Shown piece after piece: positions 26,915 to 35,137 of a stretch of DNA of 64,000 bases. The stretch lies in the NCBI GenBank assembly GCA_019639155.1, contig JAHBSJ010000009.1, forward strand, positions 1 to 64,000, given 5' to 3'. Position 1 is the stretch's first letter. Each line of letters begins with the position of its first letter. Source of the stretch: Acidobacteriota bacterium (lineage in GTDB: Bacteria > Acidobacteriota > Blastocatellia > Pyrinomonadales > Pyrinomonadaceae). The notes below the pieces were generated by a model. That model saw nothing but the letters and a program-made list of their open reading frames with translations, was not told the DNA's origin and did no database searches. A program made the translations under genes and the position numbers.

Positions 26915-28888
26915 ATGAATAAACGACTTTGTATTCGAACATTTTTTGCGGTCCTGGCCTGCACGATCGCCGTTTCGCCTGCGTTCGCCGATGATGCTCC
27001 GGGCTGGTTGAAACAGGCAGCATCTGTGCGGTTGCCCGGCTATGAAAAGGACACCGCCGCGGCAGCCGTGGTCAATGAGCAGATCGTAAATGTCAGCAGC
27101 GACAGAAAACTGGTGATCACCGATAATTTTGCCGTGCGCATCCTTAACCGCGAAGGGCGTCGATTTGCCCGTGCGCGTGCATTTTACCTGTCCGGCACCG
27201 GCAAGATCCGCGACATAAAAGCGTGGATCATTCGTCCTGACGGGAGCACCAAGTATTACGACAAAAAGCAGATCGTTGACGTGATCGCCGATTCGAACGA
27301 TGTCTATAATGAGGGGCGCGTGCGAATTATCGATGCGACCGGCGACGTAGATGCCGGCTTTATGTTCGGATACACGGTCGTTTCTGAGGAAACGCCGTTA
27401 TTCTATCAGGATAAATGGACGTTTCAGAGCTCGATCCCGACGGTAATGTCGAGATATTCGCTGACTCTGCCAAATGGCTGGTCGGCATCGAGCCATACAT
27501 TCAATGCCAACGAAATAACGCCGCGTGTCAACGGCAACACATACATATGGGAGATGAATGATCTGCCGGCGATACCCGATGAACCAATGAGTCCGTCGGT
27601 GGCAAATCTGGCTGCCCGGATCGCGGTGAACTATTCGCCCAACACACCTGATCGCATCGCCAATAGAGTATTTACAAGCTGGGGCGACGTTTCAGTCTGG
27701 GCTTCGGCCCTGCATGATCCGCAGGTGATCGTGGACGACTCCGTCGCGGCAAAAGCCCGAGACCTAACGGCAAATGCGGCGACCGAATTTGAAAAGATCC
27801 GGGCAATAGGCACTTTTGTTCAAAACCTGCAATATATTTCGATCGATATCGGAGTCGGTTATGGCAATGGTTACGCTCCCCGGTCGTCCACATCGGTTCT
27901 GCGACGCGGATACGGCGACTGCAAGGACAAAGCAAATCTGATGCGTGCATTGCTCAGGTCTATCGGGATAGTGTCATATCCGATAGTCATCTATTCCGGT
28001 GACCCGACCTTCGTTCGAGCTCAATGGCCGTCACCGCGACAATTTAACCATTGTATTATCGCGATCAAGGTAAGTGACGCGACGAGATCCGATGCGATCC
28101 TGGAACACGAGAAACTGGGACGGCTCCTGATCTTTGACGCGACGGATCAGTTCACGCAGGTTGGCGACATCCCCGTGCATGAACAAGGCAGCGAGGCACT
28201 CATAGTAGCGGGCCAGGACGGAGGATTGGTCAGAATGCCGGTTCTGCCGCCTGACAGCAGCCTGCTGGACCGTTCGATCGAGGCAACGATCAGTGCCGAC
28301 GGCGAAATGAAAGGCACGATCCGTGAGCGAGCATTTGGACAGAGCTCCGCCATTTTCCGCAGCGAGATCCGCAGCCTTTCGTCAAATGATTTTCATAAAG
28401 CTATCGAAGGCTGGCTCACCCGCGGTGCCACCGGAGCGAGGCTGCTCCACCTGTCTTCGCAAGACGTTCCTGACGACTCTCGTTTTGATCTCAATGTCGA
28501 ATTTGCGGCACCTCGTTACGGACAAGTGATGCAGGGCCGATTGCTCGTTTTCAAACCCGTTTTCGTCGGCAGGAAAAGGCAGGTGTCACTGACGGATACA
28601 AAACGCTCGACCCCGATCGAGATCGAACCCATTGCGATCTCGGAACGCACGACCTTTAAGCTGCCGCAGGGTTTTACGGTCGATGAATTGCCGGAGGCCG
28701 TTAAACTTGAAACGCAGTTCGGTAAGTACTCGACCAAATATGAGGTCAAAGGCGATTCTCTGGAATTCACACGACATCTCTCTATGCAGAGAACAAGTGT
28801 ACCGGTGGAAAAATATGAGGCTGTCAGGGCATTCTTTGTCGCGATGCGTGACGCCGAACAGGCGCCCGTGGTTCTCATCCGTAAATAG
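26915..28888 (+). CDS. Exported DUF3857/transglutaminase-like protein, intact catalytic triad
   Basis: A 657-residue exported protein: signal peptide residues 1-25, DUF3857 domain (about 45-220, with FAVRILNREGRRFARAR and IRDIKAWIIRPDGSTKYY) and a transglutaminase core with YGDCKDKANLMRAL (Cys near 335), QFNHCIIAIKV (His near 379) and LLIFDATDQF (Asp near 407). The C-terminal third is a beta-rich DUF3858-like region (TTFKLPQGFTVDELPE). Such proteins are thought to act on proteins or peptides in the periplasm; the true reaction is unknown. It is co-directional with, and 18 nt from, its degenerate paralogue. Confidence 0.85.
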   Translation: MNKRLCIRTFFAVLACTIAVSPAFADDAPGWLKQAASVRLPGYEKDTAAAAVVNEQIVNVSSDRKLVITDNFAVRILNREGRRFARARAFYLSGTGKIRDIKAWIIRPDGSTKYYDKKQIVDVIADSNDVYNEGRVRIIDATGDVDAGFMFGYTVVSEETPLFYQDKWTFQSSIPTVMSRYSLTLPNGWSASSHTFNANEITPRVNGNTYIWEMNDLPAIPDEPMSPSVANLAARIAVNYSPNTPDRIANRVFTSWGDVSVWASALHDPQVIVDDSVAAKARDLTANAATEFEKIRAIGTFVQNLQYISIDIGVGYGNGYAPRSSTSVLRRGYGDCKDKANLMRALLRSIGIVSYPIVIYSGDPTFVRAQWPSPRQFNHCIIAIKVSDATRSDAILEHEKLGRLLIFDATDQFTQVGDIPVHEQGSEALIVAGQDGGLVRMPVLPPDSSLLDRSIEATISADGEMKGTIRERAFGQSSAIFRSEIRSLSSNDFHKAIEGWLTRGATGARLLHLSSQDVPDDSRFDLNVEFAAPRYGQVMQGRLLVFKPVFVGRKRQVSLTDTKRSTPIEIEPIAISERTTFKLPQGFTVDELPEAVKLETQFGKYSTKYEVKGDSLEFTRHLSMQRTSVPVEKYEAVRAFFVAMRDAEQAPVVLIRK

Positions 28889-28917
28889 GAACGAGGCCGT
28901 CCGATCGGGCCTGCTCT

Positions 28918-29009
28918 CGCTCAGCGGCCTCACCACCGAGCAGCTCAGTGATCCTGTCAAGGTCAATCGTAGTGATAAATACTAAGTAGAAACGGGAATT
29001 ATATCACAA
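28918..29009 (-). pseudogene. Relic of the fbaB 5' end and promoter
   Basis: Positions 28936-28966 match fbaB 24565-24595 with 2 mismatches in 31 bases, and 28992-29009 match the fbaB promoter segment (ACGGGA-TTATATCACAA, one inserted base). Translated on the minus strand the relic reads DLDRITELLGGEAAE against [15 protein letters not shown] of FbaB. The ATG is lost and about 20 nt between the two matching blocks are missing. The rest of the aldolase gene is absent. Confidence 0.75.
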
Positions 29010-29079
29010 TATCGCGGGTTGAAAGATACACGCTGCCGTATTTGGCATATGCTATAATCCGACTGGTATAAGAGGTTTT

Positions 29080-29349
29080 ATGGAGACCTTACAAATAGAG
29101 ATCATTGAACCGAGAGCAAAGCAACTGATAGACGACCTCGCCAACCTTGACCTGATAAGGGTTACCCCGATGGGAAACAAGGCCGCATTCAAGAAGTTGC
29201 TCGAAAAGATGCGCTCAAGCGGTTCGGAATTGCCGTCTGAGAAAGAGATAGCTGATGACGTCGAAGCAGTGCGATCGCATCGGGTCGCCAACGGCGACGG
29301 ACCATTAAAGCCTAGGGTAAGGCCGGCGTCCGCAACCCTAGGACACTAA
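29080..29349 (+). CDS. Small antitoxin-like protein with repeat-derived C-terminus
   Basis: An 89-residue protein. The N-terminal 65 residues (METLQIEIIEPRAKQLIDDLANLDLIRV, then KKLLEKMRSSGSELPSEKEIADDVEAVR; quoted in parts) look like small antitoxin-type proteins with an N-terminal strand and two helices, though no toxin gene follows. From about residue 68 the frame runs through the multi-hairpin repeat (29284 onward) to a TAA at 29347-29349, so the last ~22 residues are repeat-encoded. A TGCTATAAT extended -10 lies at 29050-29058 and AGAGG precedes the ATG. Confidence 0.55.
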   Translation: METLQIEIIEPRAKQLIDDLANLDLIRVTPMGNKAAFKKLLEKMRSSGSELPSEKEIADDVEAVRSHRVANGDGPLKPRVRPASATLGH

Positions 29350-29498
29350 GAATCAATGATACCGTCCCTGAAGGGGACAGTCATCGGCGGTGATGTTGCT
29401 CGCTTTCAGCGAGCGGTGATCATTGGGGGATGCGACCCGGGGTTGCGGCCTGTCGGCCTGACCCCGGGCTTTATATGTAGGTCGCCGATGGCGACGGA
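29284..29498. repeat. Multi-hairpin composite repeat, copy 2
   Basis: The order of hairpins matches copy 1: GTCGCC-AAC-GGCGAC (29284-29298); AAAGCCTAGGGT then AACCCTAGG (29334-29342); GTCCC-TGAA-GGGGAC (29364-29378); GCTCGC-TTTCA-GCGAGC (29398-29414); CCCGGGGT (29436-29443) with ACCCCGGG (29461-29468); GTCGCC-GAT-GGCGAC (29481-29495), ending in GGA. Several stems differ from copy 1 in both arms, so pairing is kept. With the units at 29536-29626 it fills the 333-nt gap 29350-29682. Confidence 0.8.
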
Positions 29499-29535
29499 GT
29501 AAGACGGGTCGGAATGTGTTGTGGCCGGAACCGGC

Positions 29536-29626
29536 AACCGCCGCAGGTGGTTCTTACAGGATGCAGGCTGGCAGGCGTGCGATCCGACAAGGTTCAGCGT
29601 TCAACCACCCGCTACCGCAGGTGGTT
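29536..29626. repeat. Two GCAGGTGGTT inverted-repeat units
   Basis: AACCGCC / GCAGGTGGTT at 29536-29552 and AACCACCCGC / GCAGGTGGTT with a TACC loop at 29603-29626 flank a CAGGCTGGCAGGCGTGCGAT unit (29564-29583). These are the same units as at 6496 and 35362. Confidence 0.7.
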
Positions 29627-29682
29627 CTGACAAGAAGAAGCGGGCAGGGATGCCCGCGTTCCAATGTTGTTTTTTGTAAAAG

Positions 29683-30540
29683 TTACGCTGCGACCTTTGC
29701 CAGTGCGGCGATCTTTTCGCGTTTTGAGACGACGACGCCGCCGGGCGGTTCGATGGTGATGGCGAAGACCTTCGGCGACTTGGTCAGCAGTTTCGCGTTG
29801 ATCGGGACGATGACCTCGCCGTCGGCGGTCACGTCAAACACGCCGCCGTCCTTCGGATGAGCTTCGAGTTTTGCGTCCTCAAATATCCAGAGCTGATACT
29901 GCTCTTTGTTGGCGTCATTCACAGGCAGGCCGCGAAAACGCATATAGCCGGTCTGTTTGTCGTCGCTCCAGACGACATCGCCTGTGATCTGAGCGATCTC
30001 TTTGACGTTGCCGGCGGACCATTCAGCCTTGACGGCGTTCGGGGCGGTCAAAAGCTGTGCTCGCAGGTCAGCGGGCGTTATGGGCTGCGGCTGTGCGGGA
30101 GGTTCTTGTTTCGCGACCTCAGGCGTTGCCGGGCGATAAACGAAAAGGTTGAGTGCGAGTGCGATAGATGCCGCTGCAGCCGCTGCCCAACCTAACCAAC
30201 CGAACCAGCCTAATGACGGACGTTCGGGCTCTGCATAGGTAATTCCGCGGTCTTCCGCCGGCTGCCATGCGGGTGCGGTTTCTGCTTCTTCGGCTGCCGC
30301 ATTCGGCATCCATTCGGACGCACTTTCGGAAACGCGGGCGAACAGATGATCGGGCATTGGCTCGAAATCGCCGAGCTCCGCCATGTTTATCGCCGCGGTA
30401 GTTATCTCGAGCGAGCGGAACTCAGCCTCGACAACGCTCTGATCGAACTCTGCCAGCTGCTGCTCTTCCGAGGGCTCCAGACCGTACAAAACTTTCTTGG
30501 TCAGGAGGTCGAACAAAAGATCTCTTTGCTCTTCTGTCAT
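29683..30540 (-). CDS. RskA-like anti-sigma factor
   Basis: A 285-residue single-pass membrane protein. Residues 1-90 are cytosolic and sigma-binding (EEQRDLLFDLLTKKVLYGLEP), one helix lies near 118-140 (GWAAAAAASIALALNLFVY), and the periplasmic part from about 150 matches the RskA/anti-sigma-K C-terminal domain (GDVVWSDDKQTGYMRFRGLPVN, YQLWIFEDAKLE). It overlaps the upstream sigma gene by 4 nt, so the two are coupled. No Zn-binding HxxxCxxC is present, so it is not of the classic ZAS type. Confidence 0.9.
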   Translation of the reverse strand: MTEEQRDLLFDLLTKKVLYGLEPSEEQQLAEFDQSVVEAEFRSLEITTAAINMAELGDFEPMPDHLFARVSESASEWMPNAAAEEAETAPAWQPAEDRGITYAEPERPSLGWFGWLGWAAAAAASIALALNLFVYRPATPEVAKQEPPAQPQPITPADLRAQLLTAPNAVKAEWSAGNVKEIAQITGDVVWSDDKQTGYMRFRGLPVNDANKEQYQLWIFEDAKLEAHPKDGGVFDVTADGEVIVPINAKLLTKSPKVFAITIEPPGGVVVSKREKIAALAKVAA

Positions 30541-31091
30541 AGCGCCACCTCCTGTTTACTGCTTCCCAAACCTAAATGCTCCCTAACTTGTAAAATTCCC
30601 CGCCGTGCGTGCGTTTTCACGGTGCCCAGCGGCATTCCCGTCGCGTCCGCGATCTCCTGGTGCGACATTCCCTGAACGATCGACAGCCGCAGGACCTGCT
30701 GCTGTTCGGGCCGCAGATTCCTCATGGCGACGGCCGCCTCGCGAGCCTCGAGCCCGAGCTGCATGTCCTTGTCGGCACGCGTGAAAGGCTCAAGCAATAC
30801 GTCGTCGAGGGAATCGGCGGTGATGCGTCGGTTCGAATGCCGGATCTTATCAATGAGGCGTCGGCGGGCGATCATAGCGATAAATGTCGTTTCGGATGAC
30901 TTTGTCTCGTCAAAACGCTCGGCGTTCTTCCATACATCAACAAAGATCTCCTGAACGGCATCTTCGGCATCATCAGAATTCCGAAGCATTTTTCTCGCCA
31001 AGGACCAGACCAGACCGCCGTATTTCTTTAGGCAATCCTCTACGGCCGTGCTGTCCCCGGCGGCGATGCGTTGTAGGATAGAGTCAGTCAC
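30537..31091 (-). CDS. ECF-type RNA polymerase sigma factor
   Basis: A 184-residue sigma-70 family protein with sigma region 2 (about residues 20-90: LARKMLRNSDDAEDAVQEIFVDVWKN, quoted in part) and region 4 (about 125-180: SIVQGMSHQEIADATGMPLGTVKTHARRG), lacking regions 1 and 3, as for extracytoplasmic-function sigma factors of the SigK type. The anti-sigma gene directly follows and overlaps it, so the pair probably answers an envelope signal. No target promoters can be named. Confidence 0.93.
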   Translation of the reverse strand: MTDSILQRIAAGDSTAVEDCLKKYGGLVWSLARKMLRNSDDAEDAVQEIFVDVWKNAERFDETKSSETTFIAMIARRRLIDKIRHSNRRITADSLDDVLLEPFTRADKDMQLGLEAREAAVAMRNLRPEQQQVLRLSIVQGMSHQEIADATGMPLGTVKTHARRGILQVREHLGLGSSKQEVAL

Positions 31092-31187
31092 AAATAATCG
31101 AACAAAACGGTCTCGATATCTTAAAAATACCGTAAATCAGCGACCTCTGCCAAATCCGTTAACGCCGCACCGCGCCGTTCACGTAAA

Positions 31188-31682
31188 CTAATTCGCGACG
31201 GCAGTTTCATCGGATTCAGCGGATACAGGTTTTTTTCCTCGAGATAAAAAGTATGAAACGGCAAAAAGAACGAACAGAGTGATCGAACTCAACGCTGAGA
31301 TCATGCAGAATTGGCAGATCGCCCCGATCACAAATACCTGAAGATATATGAGCCAAAGGCTCGCCGCCGCCATCGCCGCCGTCAGAAGCCCGAAAAGCTG
31401 CCAGGTTCGCGGATAATGGAACGCCGTCAGCAGTGCGAGCGAGAACGCGGCAAAGTAGGCGAGCGCACCCAAAGCCGCGATGGGAACATCGCCGATGACC
31501 GCAAATTCGCTGTTCAGCACCTTTTCGCAGCCTTCGATCAGGCTGCACGGAACGGGTTCGGCTGTGTAATGGCTCGCCGTCAGATAGACGGAATCCGCCA
31601 AACCGACCAGCGCGACAAGAGATGCCGCGATGGGGATACGCGGCATCTTCACATCGTCGTCAATTTCGACGTCGTCCGTCAC
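31188..31682 (-). CDS. Vitamin K epoxide reductase family (VKOR) membrane protein
   Basis: A 164-residue inner-membrane protein with four helices. It has the loop pair PCSLIEGC (Cys46, Cys52) and the active-site CQFC (Cys123, Cys126), plus the conserved Ser/Asn-bearing segment VLNSEFAVIGDVPIAALG. Bacterial VKOR replaces DsbB, passing electrons from DsbA to quinone. Its start overlaps the end of the DsbA-like gene by 4 nt, which strongly supports that partnership. Confidence 0.92.
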   Translation of the reverse strand: MTDDVEIDDDVKMPRIPIAASLVALVGLADSVYLTASHYTAEPVPCSLIEGCEKVLNSEFAVIGDVPIAALGALAYFAAFSLALLTAFHYPRTWQLFGLLTAAMAAASLWLIYLQVFVIGAICQFCMISALSSITLFVLFAVSYFLSRGKKPVSAESDETAVAN

Positions 31683-32422
31683 TGCTGCGGCTCTGCCGGC
31701 TGGCTGGCTTTGGCAAGCTCGGCGTCGATCATCGCACGCATCGATTGGATGTTGCGCATCTCGTTGAACGGCACCAGATTGCCGTTGATATAAAGCGAAG
31801 GCGTCGAATCGACACCGATCGCACGCCCGCGTTTCAGGTCCTCGTCAACACGCGATTTCGCCGCGATGCCGAGAGTGTCGTTCTCCCATCTTGCGATGTC
31901 GAGCCCGATCTTCTGTGCATATTCCTTGAATGCCTGCTTGTGCGTGTCGCTGCGCGTCCACACCGCCTGATTGGTAAAGATCAGGTTCTGCATATCCCAG
32001 AATTTTCCCTGCATACCGGCCGCTTCGGCGGCGACGGCGGCGTCATACGCCTTGTCGTGCATGCTGAGCGGATAGTTGCGGAAGATGAAGTTGATCTTCG
32101 ATCCGTAAATGGACTTAATCTCGTTCATGGTCGGATTGACCGCGGCACATGAACCGCACTGAAAATCGGCGAACTCCTCAAGCACGACCGCCGCCGTAGG
32201 CGAACCGGCCTGTGTCGGCGGCTGAGCGCCTTTTGGCGCGTTCGGCGGAATTGTCGCATTCTTTTTTGCCGCGGGTGCGGAATTTGCCTTATTCGCATTG
32301 GACGCTGTAGGCGACGCGGGTCTCGTCAGCAAATACCAGCCGCCGATCATTGCGACCAGCAGCACACCCGCGATGATCAACATAGGAAGATTGCTTTTGG
32401 GTTTTTCTTTTTTCTTACTCAT
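31679..32422 (-). CDS. Membrane-anchored DsbA-like thiol oxidoreductase
   Basis: A 247-residue protein with an N-terminal membrane anchor (about residues 11-33), an Ala/Pro-rich linker (35-75) and a DsbA/thioredoxin-type domain with the CGSC active site (Cys89, Cys92) and a cis-Pro block (VDSTPSLYINGN). It should introduce disulfide bonds in exported proteins and be re-oxidised by the VKOR encoded next. It lies 11 nt after the dxs stop, so it is likely part of a dxs-dsbA-vkor transcript. Confidence 0.9.
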   Translation of the reverse strand: MSKKKEKPKSNLPMLIIAGVLLVAMIGGWYLLTRPASPTASNANKANSAPAAKKNATIPPNAPKGAQPPTQAGSPTAAVVLEEFADFQCGSCAAVNPTMNEIKSIYGSKINFIFRNYPLSMHDKAYDAAVAAEAAGMQGKFWDMQNLIFTNQAVWTRSDTHKQAFKEYAQKIGLDIARWENDTLGIAAKSRVDEDLKRGRAIGVDSTPSLYINGNLVPFNEMRNIQSMRAMIDAELAKASQPAEPQQ

Positions 32423-32433
32423 TTATCTAAAAA

Positions 32434-34359
32434 TTAACCGACTGACTGTAAAATTCTCTGCGGGCGATCATTCGATGCCGCCAATTCGGCCGATACTCGA
32501 TCCGCGATGCCTTGCGCGTTAAGGCCGTATGCGGCGAGCAGGCGTTTCGGGTCGCCATGCGTGACGATCTCGTCCGGCACGCCCATTCTTACTATTTTAA
32601 CATCGCCGATAGAGCCGTTCGATTCGAAGAATTCGAGAACCGCCGAACCGAAACCGCCCGCCAGATACGCCTCTTCGACGGTAACGAACGTGTGATGGTC
32701 TTTGAGAAGCGAGGCGAAAAGCTCTTCATCGAGCGGTTTTACGAAACGCGCGTTTATCACGGTCGGCGAAATGCCGTTCTTTTCAAGTATCGCAGCCGCT
32801 TCGAGCGACGGATAGACCATCGAGCCGTAGCCGACAATGGCGACGCCGCTTCCCTCTCGCAGAACCTCGGCCTTTCCGACCTCGATCAGTTTCGGCTCGG
32901 CCGAGATATCGACGCCGACGCCATTGCCGCGAGGATAGCGAAGTGCCGCGGCACCGGGATGCTCGATCGCCGTCAGCATCATGTCGCGCATCTCGGCTTC
33001 ATCTTTCGGCGCCATCAGAATGATATTCGGATAGCCGCGCAAGTAAGCGATATCGAGCAAGCCGTGATGCGTGGGCCCGTCGGCACCGACGATGCCGGCA
33101 CGGTCCATCGCAAGCGTGACGTTCAGGTCCTGCAGGCAGACGTCGTGAATGACCTGATCGAAAGCACGCTGCAAAAATGTCGAGTAGATGGCCGCGACGG
33201 GCTTTACGCCCTCGCACGCCATTCCGGCGCAGAACGTGATCGCATGCTGTTCGGCGATGCCGACGTCGTAAGCGCGATCGGGGAACTTTTCCAGCACCTT
33301 ATCGACGCCCGTTCCGTCGGGCATCGCGGCGGTGAGTGCGACGATCTTTTCGTCACGCGACATCAGTTCGCACATCGTCTCGCCAAAGACCTGAGTGTAG
33401 GTCGGTGCCGAAACGCCGCCGCCTGATTTGTACGGCAGACCGGTTTTCGGATCGAAAGGCCCGGTCGCGTGATATGCGTAATAGTTCTTTTCGGGGTTCG
33501 GAAAGCCTTTGCCTTTCGTCGTCAGAGCGTGAACGATCACCGGGCCGTCGTCAACTTTTTTCGCCTCTTCGAGAGCGCGGACGAGAGCGGGAACGTTGTG
33601 ACCGTCAACGTAGCCGATGTATTTGAAGCCGAGCTCGTTCACCAACGCTCCGGGCAGCACCGCAGCAGCGATGGCGTCCTTGAAAGATTTCGCCGCACGA
33701 CGCAGCGAACCGCCGATGCCGGGAACGCTCTCGAGCGCGTCGCCGATCTCTTCTTTCAGATGCTGATAGCTCTGTGCCTCTTTGATGCGGTTCAAATAGC
33801 CGCTCAAGCTGCCGACGGCCGGCGCGATCGACATGCCGTTGTCGTTCAAGATCACGACAAGCCGCGATTTCAGATGGCCTGCCTGATTGATGGCCTCCAT
33901 CGCCATGCCGCCGGCGAGCGACGAATCGCCGATCAGCGCGCAGACGTGAAAATCGTCATTATTATGGTCGCGTGCGACGGCCATTCCGAGCGCCGCCGAA
34001 AGCGATGTCGAAGCGTGGCCCGCACCGAACGTGTCGTATTCGGATTCGTCGCGGCGGAGAAAGCCGCTCAATCCGCCGTCCTGTTTTATGGTATGAAGTT
34101 CGTCGCGGCGGCCCGTCAATATCTTGTGTGCGTACGCCTGATGGCCGACGTCCCAGACCAGCTTGTCGTTCGGCGTATCGAACACATAGTGCATCGCGAC
34201 GGCGAGTTCGACCGCACCGAGGCTGGCGCCCGTGTGGCCGCCGATACGCGAACAAGTGTCGATGATGAACTGCCGAACTTCGTCGGCAACTTCCTGCAGG
34301 TCATCGACCTTTAGCTGTCGCAGGTCGGCCGGTGAATTGATCTCAGACAAAAATCTCAT
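32434..34359 (-). CDS. dxs: 1-deoxy-D-xylulose-5-phosphate synthase
   Basis: Dxs condenses pyruvate with glyceraldehyde 3-phosphate using thiamine diphosphate, the first step of the MEP isoprenoid pathway. The 641-residue length is normal. Landmarks are VWDVGHQAYAHKILTGRRD (about 70-88), the ThDP-binding GDSSLAGGMAMEAINQAG with NDNGMSI (about 143-180), YDVGIAEQHAITFCAGMA with the catalytic Glu (about 365-382), and the C-terminal transketolase domain. The ThDP motif has GDS in place of the more usual GDG. Isoprenoids feed quinone synthesis, which may explain coupling to VKOR, though this is an inference. Confidence 0.95.
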   Translation of the reverse strand: MRFLSEINSPADLRQLKVDDLQEVADEVRQFIIDTCSRIGGHTGASLGAVELAVAMHYVFDTPNDKLVWDVGHQAYAHKILTGRRDELHTIKQDGGLSGFLRRDESEYDTFGAGHASTSLSAALGMAVARDHNNDDFHVCALIGDSSLAGGMAMEAINQAGHLKSRLVVILNDNGMSIAPAVGSLSGYLNRIKEAQSYQHLKEEIGDALESVPGIGGSLRRAAKSFKDAIAAAVLPGALVNELGFKYIGYVDGHNVPALVRALEEAKKVDDGPVIVHALTTKGKGFPNPEKNYYAYHATGPFDPKTGLPYKSGGGVSAPTYTQVFGETMCELMSRDEKIVALTAAMPDGTGVDKVLEKFPDRAYDVGIAEQHAITFCAGMACEGVKPVAAIYSTFLQRAFDQVIHDVCLQDLNVTLAMDRAGIVGADGPTHHGLLDIAYLRGYPNIILMAPKDEAEMRDMMLTAIEHPGAAALRYPRGNGVGVDISAEPKLIEVGKAEVLREGSGVAIVGYGSMVYPSLEAAAILEKNGISPTVINARFVKPLDEELFASLLKDHHTFVTVEEAYLAGGFGSAVLEFFESNGSIGDVKIVRMGVPDEIVTHGDPKRLLAAYGLNAQGIADRVSAELAASNDRPQRILQSVG

Positions 34360-34534
34360 TAGCTGAAGTCCAAATGACGCATTTTAGCTTTTATTAGCCG
34401 GAATGTTCAATGTCTTAGTGTATCGATTCGCCTGAGTGTTAAAAGCGGATTTACATTTCTTTACGCAACTTGGCGCTAAATGCTTAGACCAAAGGGGTAA
34501 AAGGCGCGTCTTAAATAGCGAACGGCGAAAGCTG

Positions 34535-34552
34535 TATAATTTCCAAAAGGAG
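34535..34552 (+). promoter_or_regulatory. -10 box and ribosome-binding site of the Spy-like gene
   Basis: TATAAT at 34535-34540 is 20 nt before the ATG at 34560, and AAAAGGAG at 34545-34552 is the SD. The transcript would be nearly leaderless upstream of the SD. No clear -35 was found (TTAAAT at 34511 is 18 nt upstream). Confidence 0.5.
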
Positions 34553-34559
34553 TGAAATC

Positions 34560-35111
34560 ATGACTATCAAAAATAAAATTCTCTCGGTGTTCACGCTCGT
34601 CCTCGGTGTCGCGATCTTCTCGACGGCCGTGGTCGCTCAGGACGGTTCCACCGACAAAGGCGACAAGAACAAGGCGGAAAAGACCTATAAACGCGAAGGC
34701 GGCTGGGGTAGGCACGGCATGGGACGCGGCGGTTTCAAAGGCCGTGGAATGATGAAGGCCCGAATGGCAGGCATGTTCATGCGCGGACTTGACCTGACCG
34801 ATGCACAGAAGATCCAGATCAAAGCCATCCGTGAAGCAAACCGTCCGGATCCCGCAGTGATGATGGAAATGCGTGAGCTTCGCAAGGCGAAGTTCGAAGG
34901 CACCATCACCGCCGCCCAGGAGACCCGCATGAACGCTCTTCGCGATCAGCAGATCGCCAAACAGCGTTCGGTCCGCGATCAGATCCACGCAGTACTGACC
35001 GCAGAACAGAAGGCGAAAATGGAAGAGCACAAGCAGAAGATGGATCAGCGGTTCAAAGAACGCATGGAAAAGCGCAAGGCTGAAAAGGCCGCTAAGCCGA
35101 AAGTCAGCTAA
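34560..35111 (+). CDS. Spy/CpxP-like periplasmic protein
   Basis: A 183-residue exported protein. The signal peptide (about residues 1-28, ending STAVVAQ) is followed by a charged Gly/Arg/Met-rich segment and two LTxxQ-type motifs, LTDAQ (about 80) and LTAEQ (about 148), inside long helices, as in Spy/CpxP periplasmic chaperones and sensors. It ends in a Lys/Glu-rich helix. It is transcribed alone, with a strong terminator immediately after it. Its high Lys/Met content and TATAAT promoter suggest high expression. Confidence 0.8.
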   Translation: MTIKNKILSVFTLVLGVAIFSTAVVAQDGSTDKGDKNKAEKTYKREGGWGRHGMGRGGFKGRGMMKARMAGMFMRGLDLTDAQKIQIKAIREANRPDPAVMMEMRELRKAKFEGTITAAQETRMNALRDQQIAKQRSVRDQIHAVLTAEQKAKMEEHKQKMDQRFKERMEKRKAEKAAKPKVS

Positions 35112-35137
35112 ACGCCCTGCTAGGCTAAAACACAATG

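Noticed and set aside
32512-34314. Plus-strand open frames inside dxs
   Set aside because: They are antisense shadows of dxs with no SD or protein similarity.
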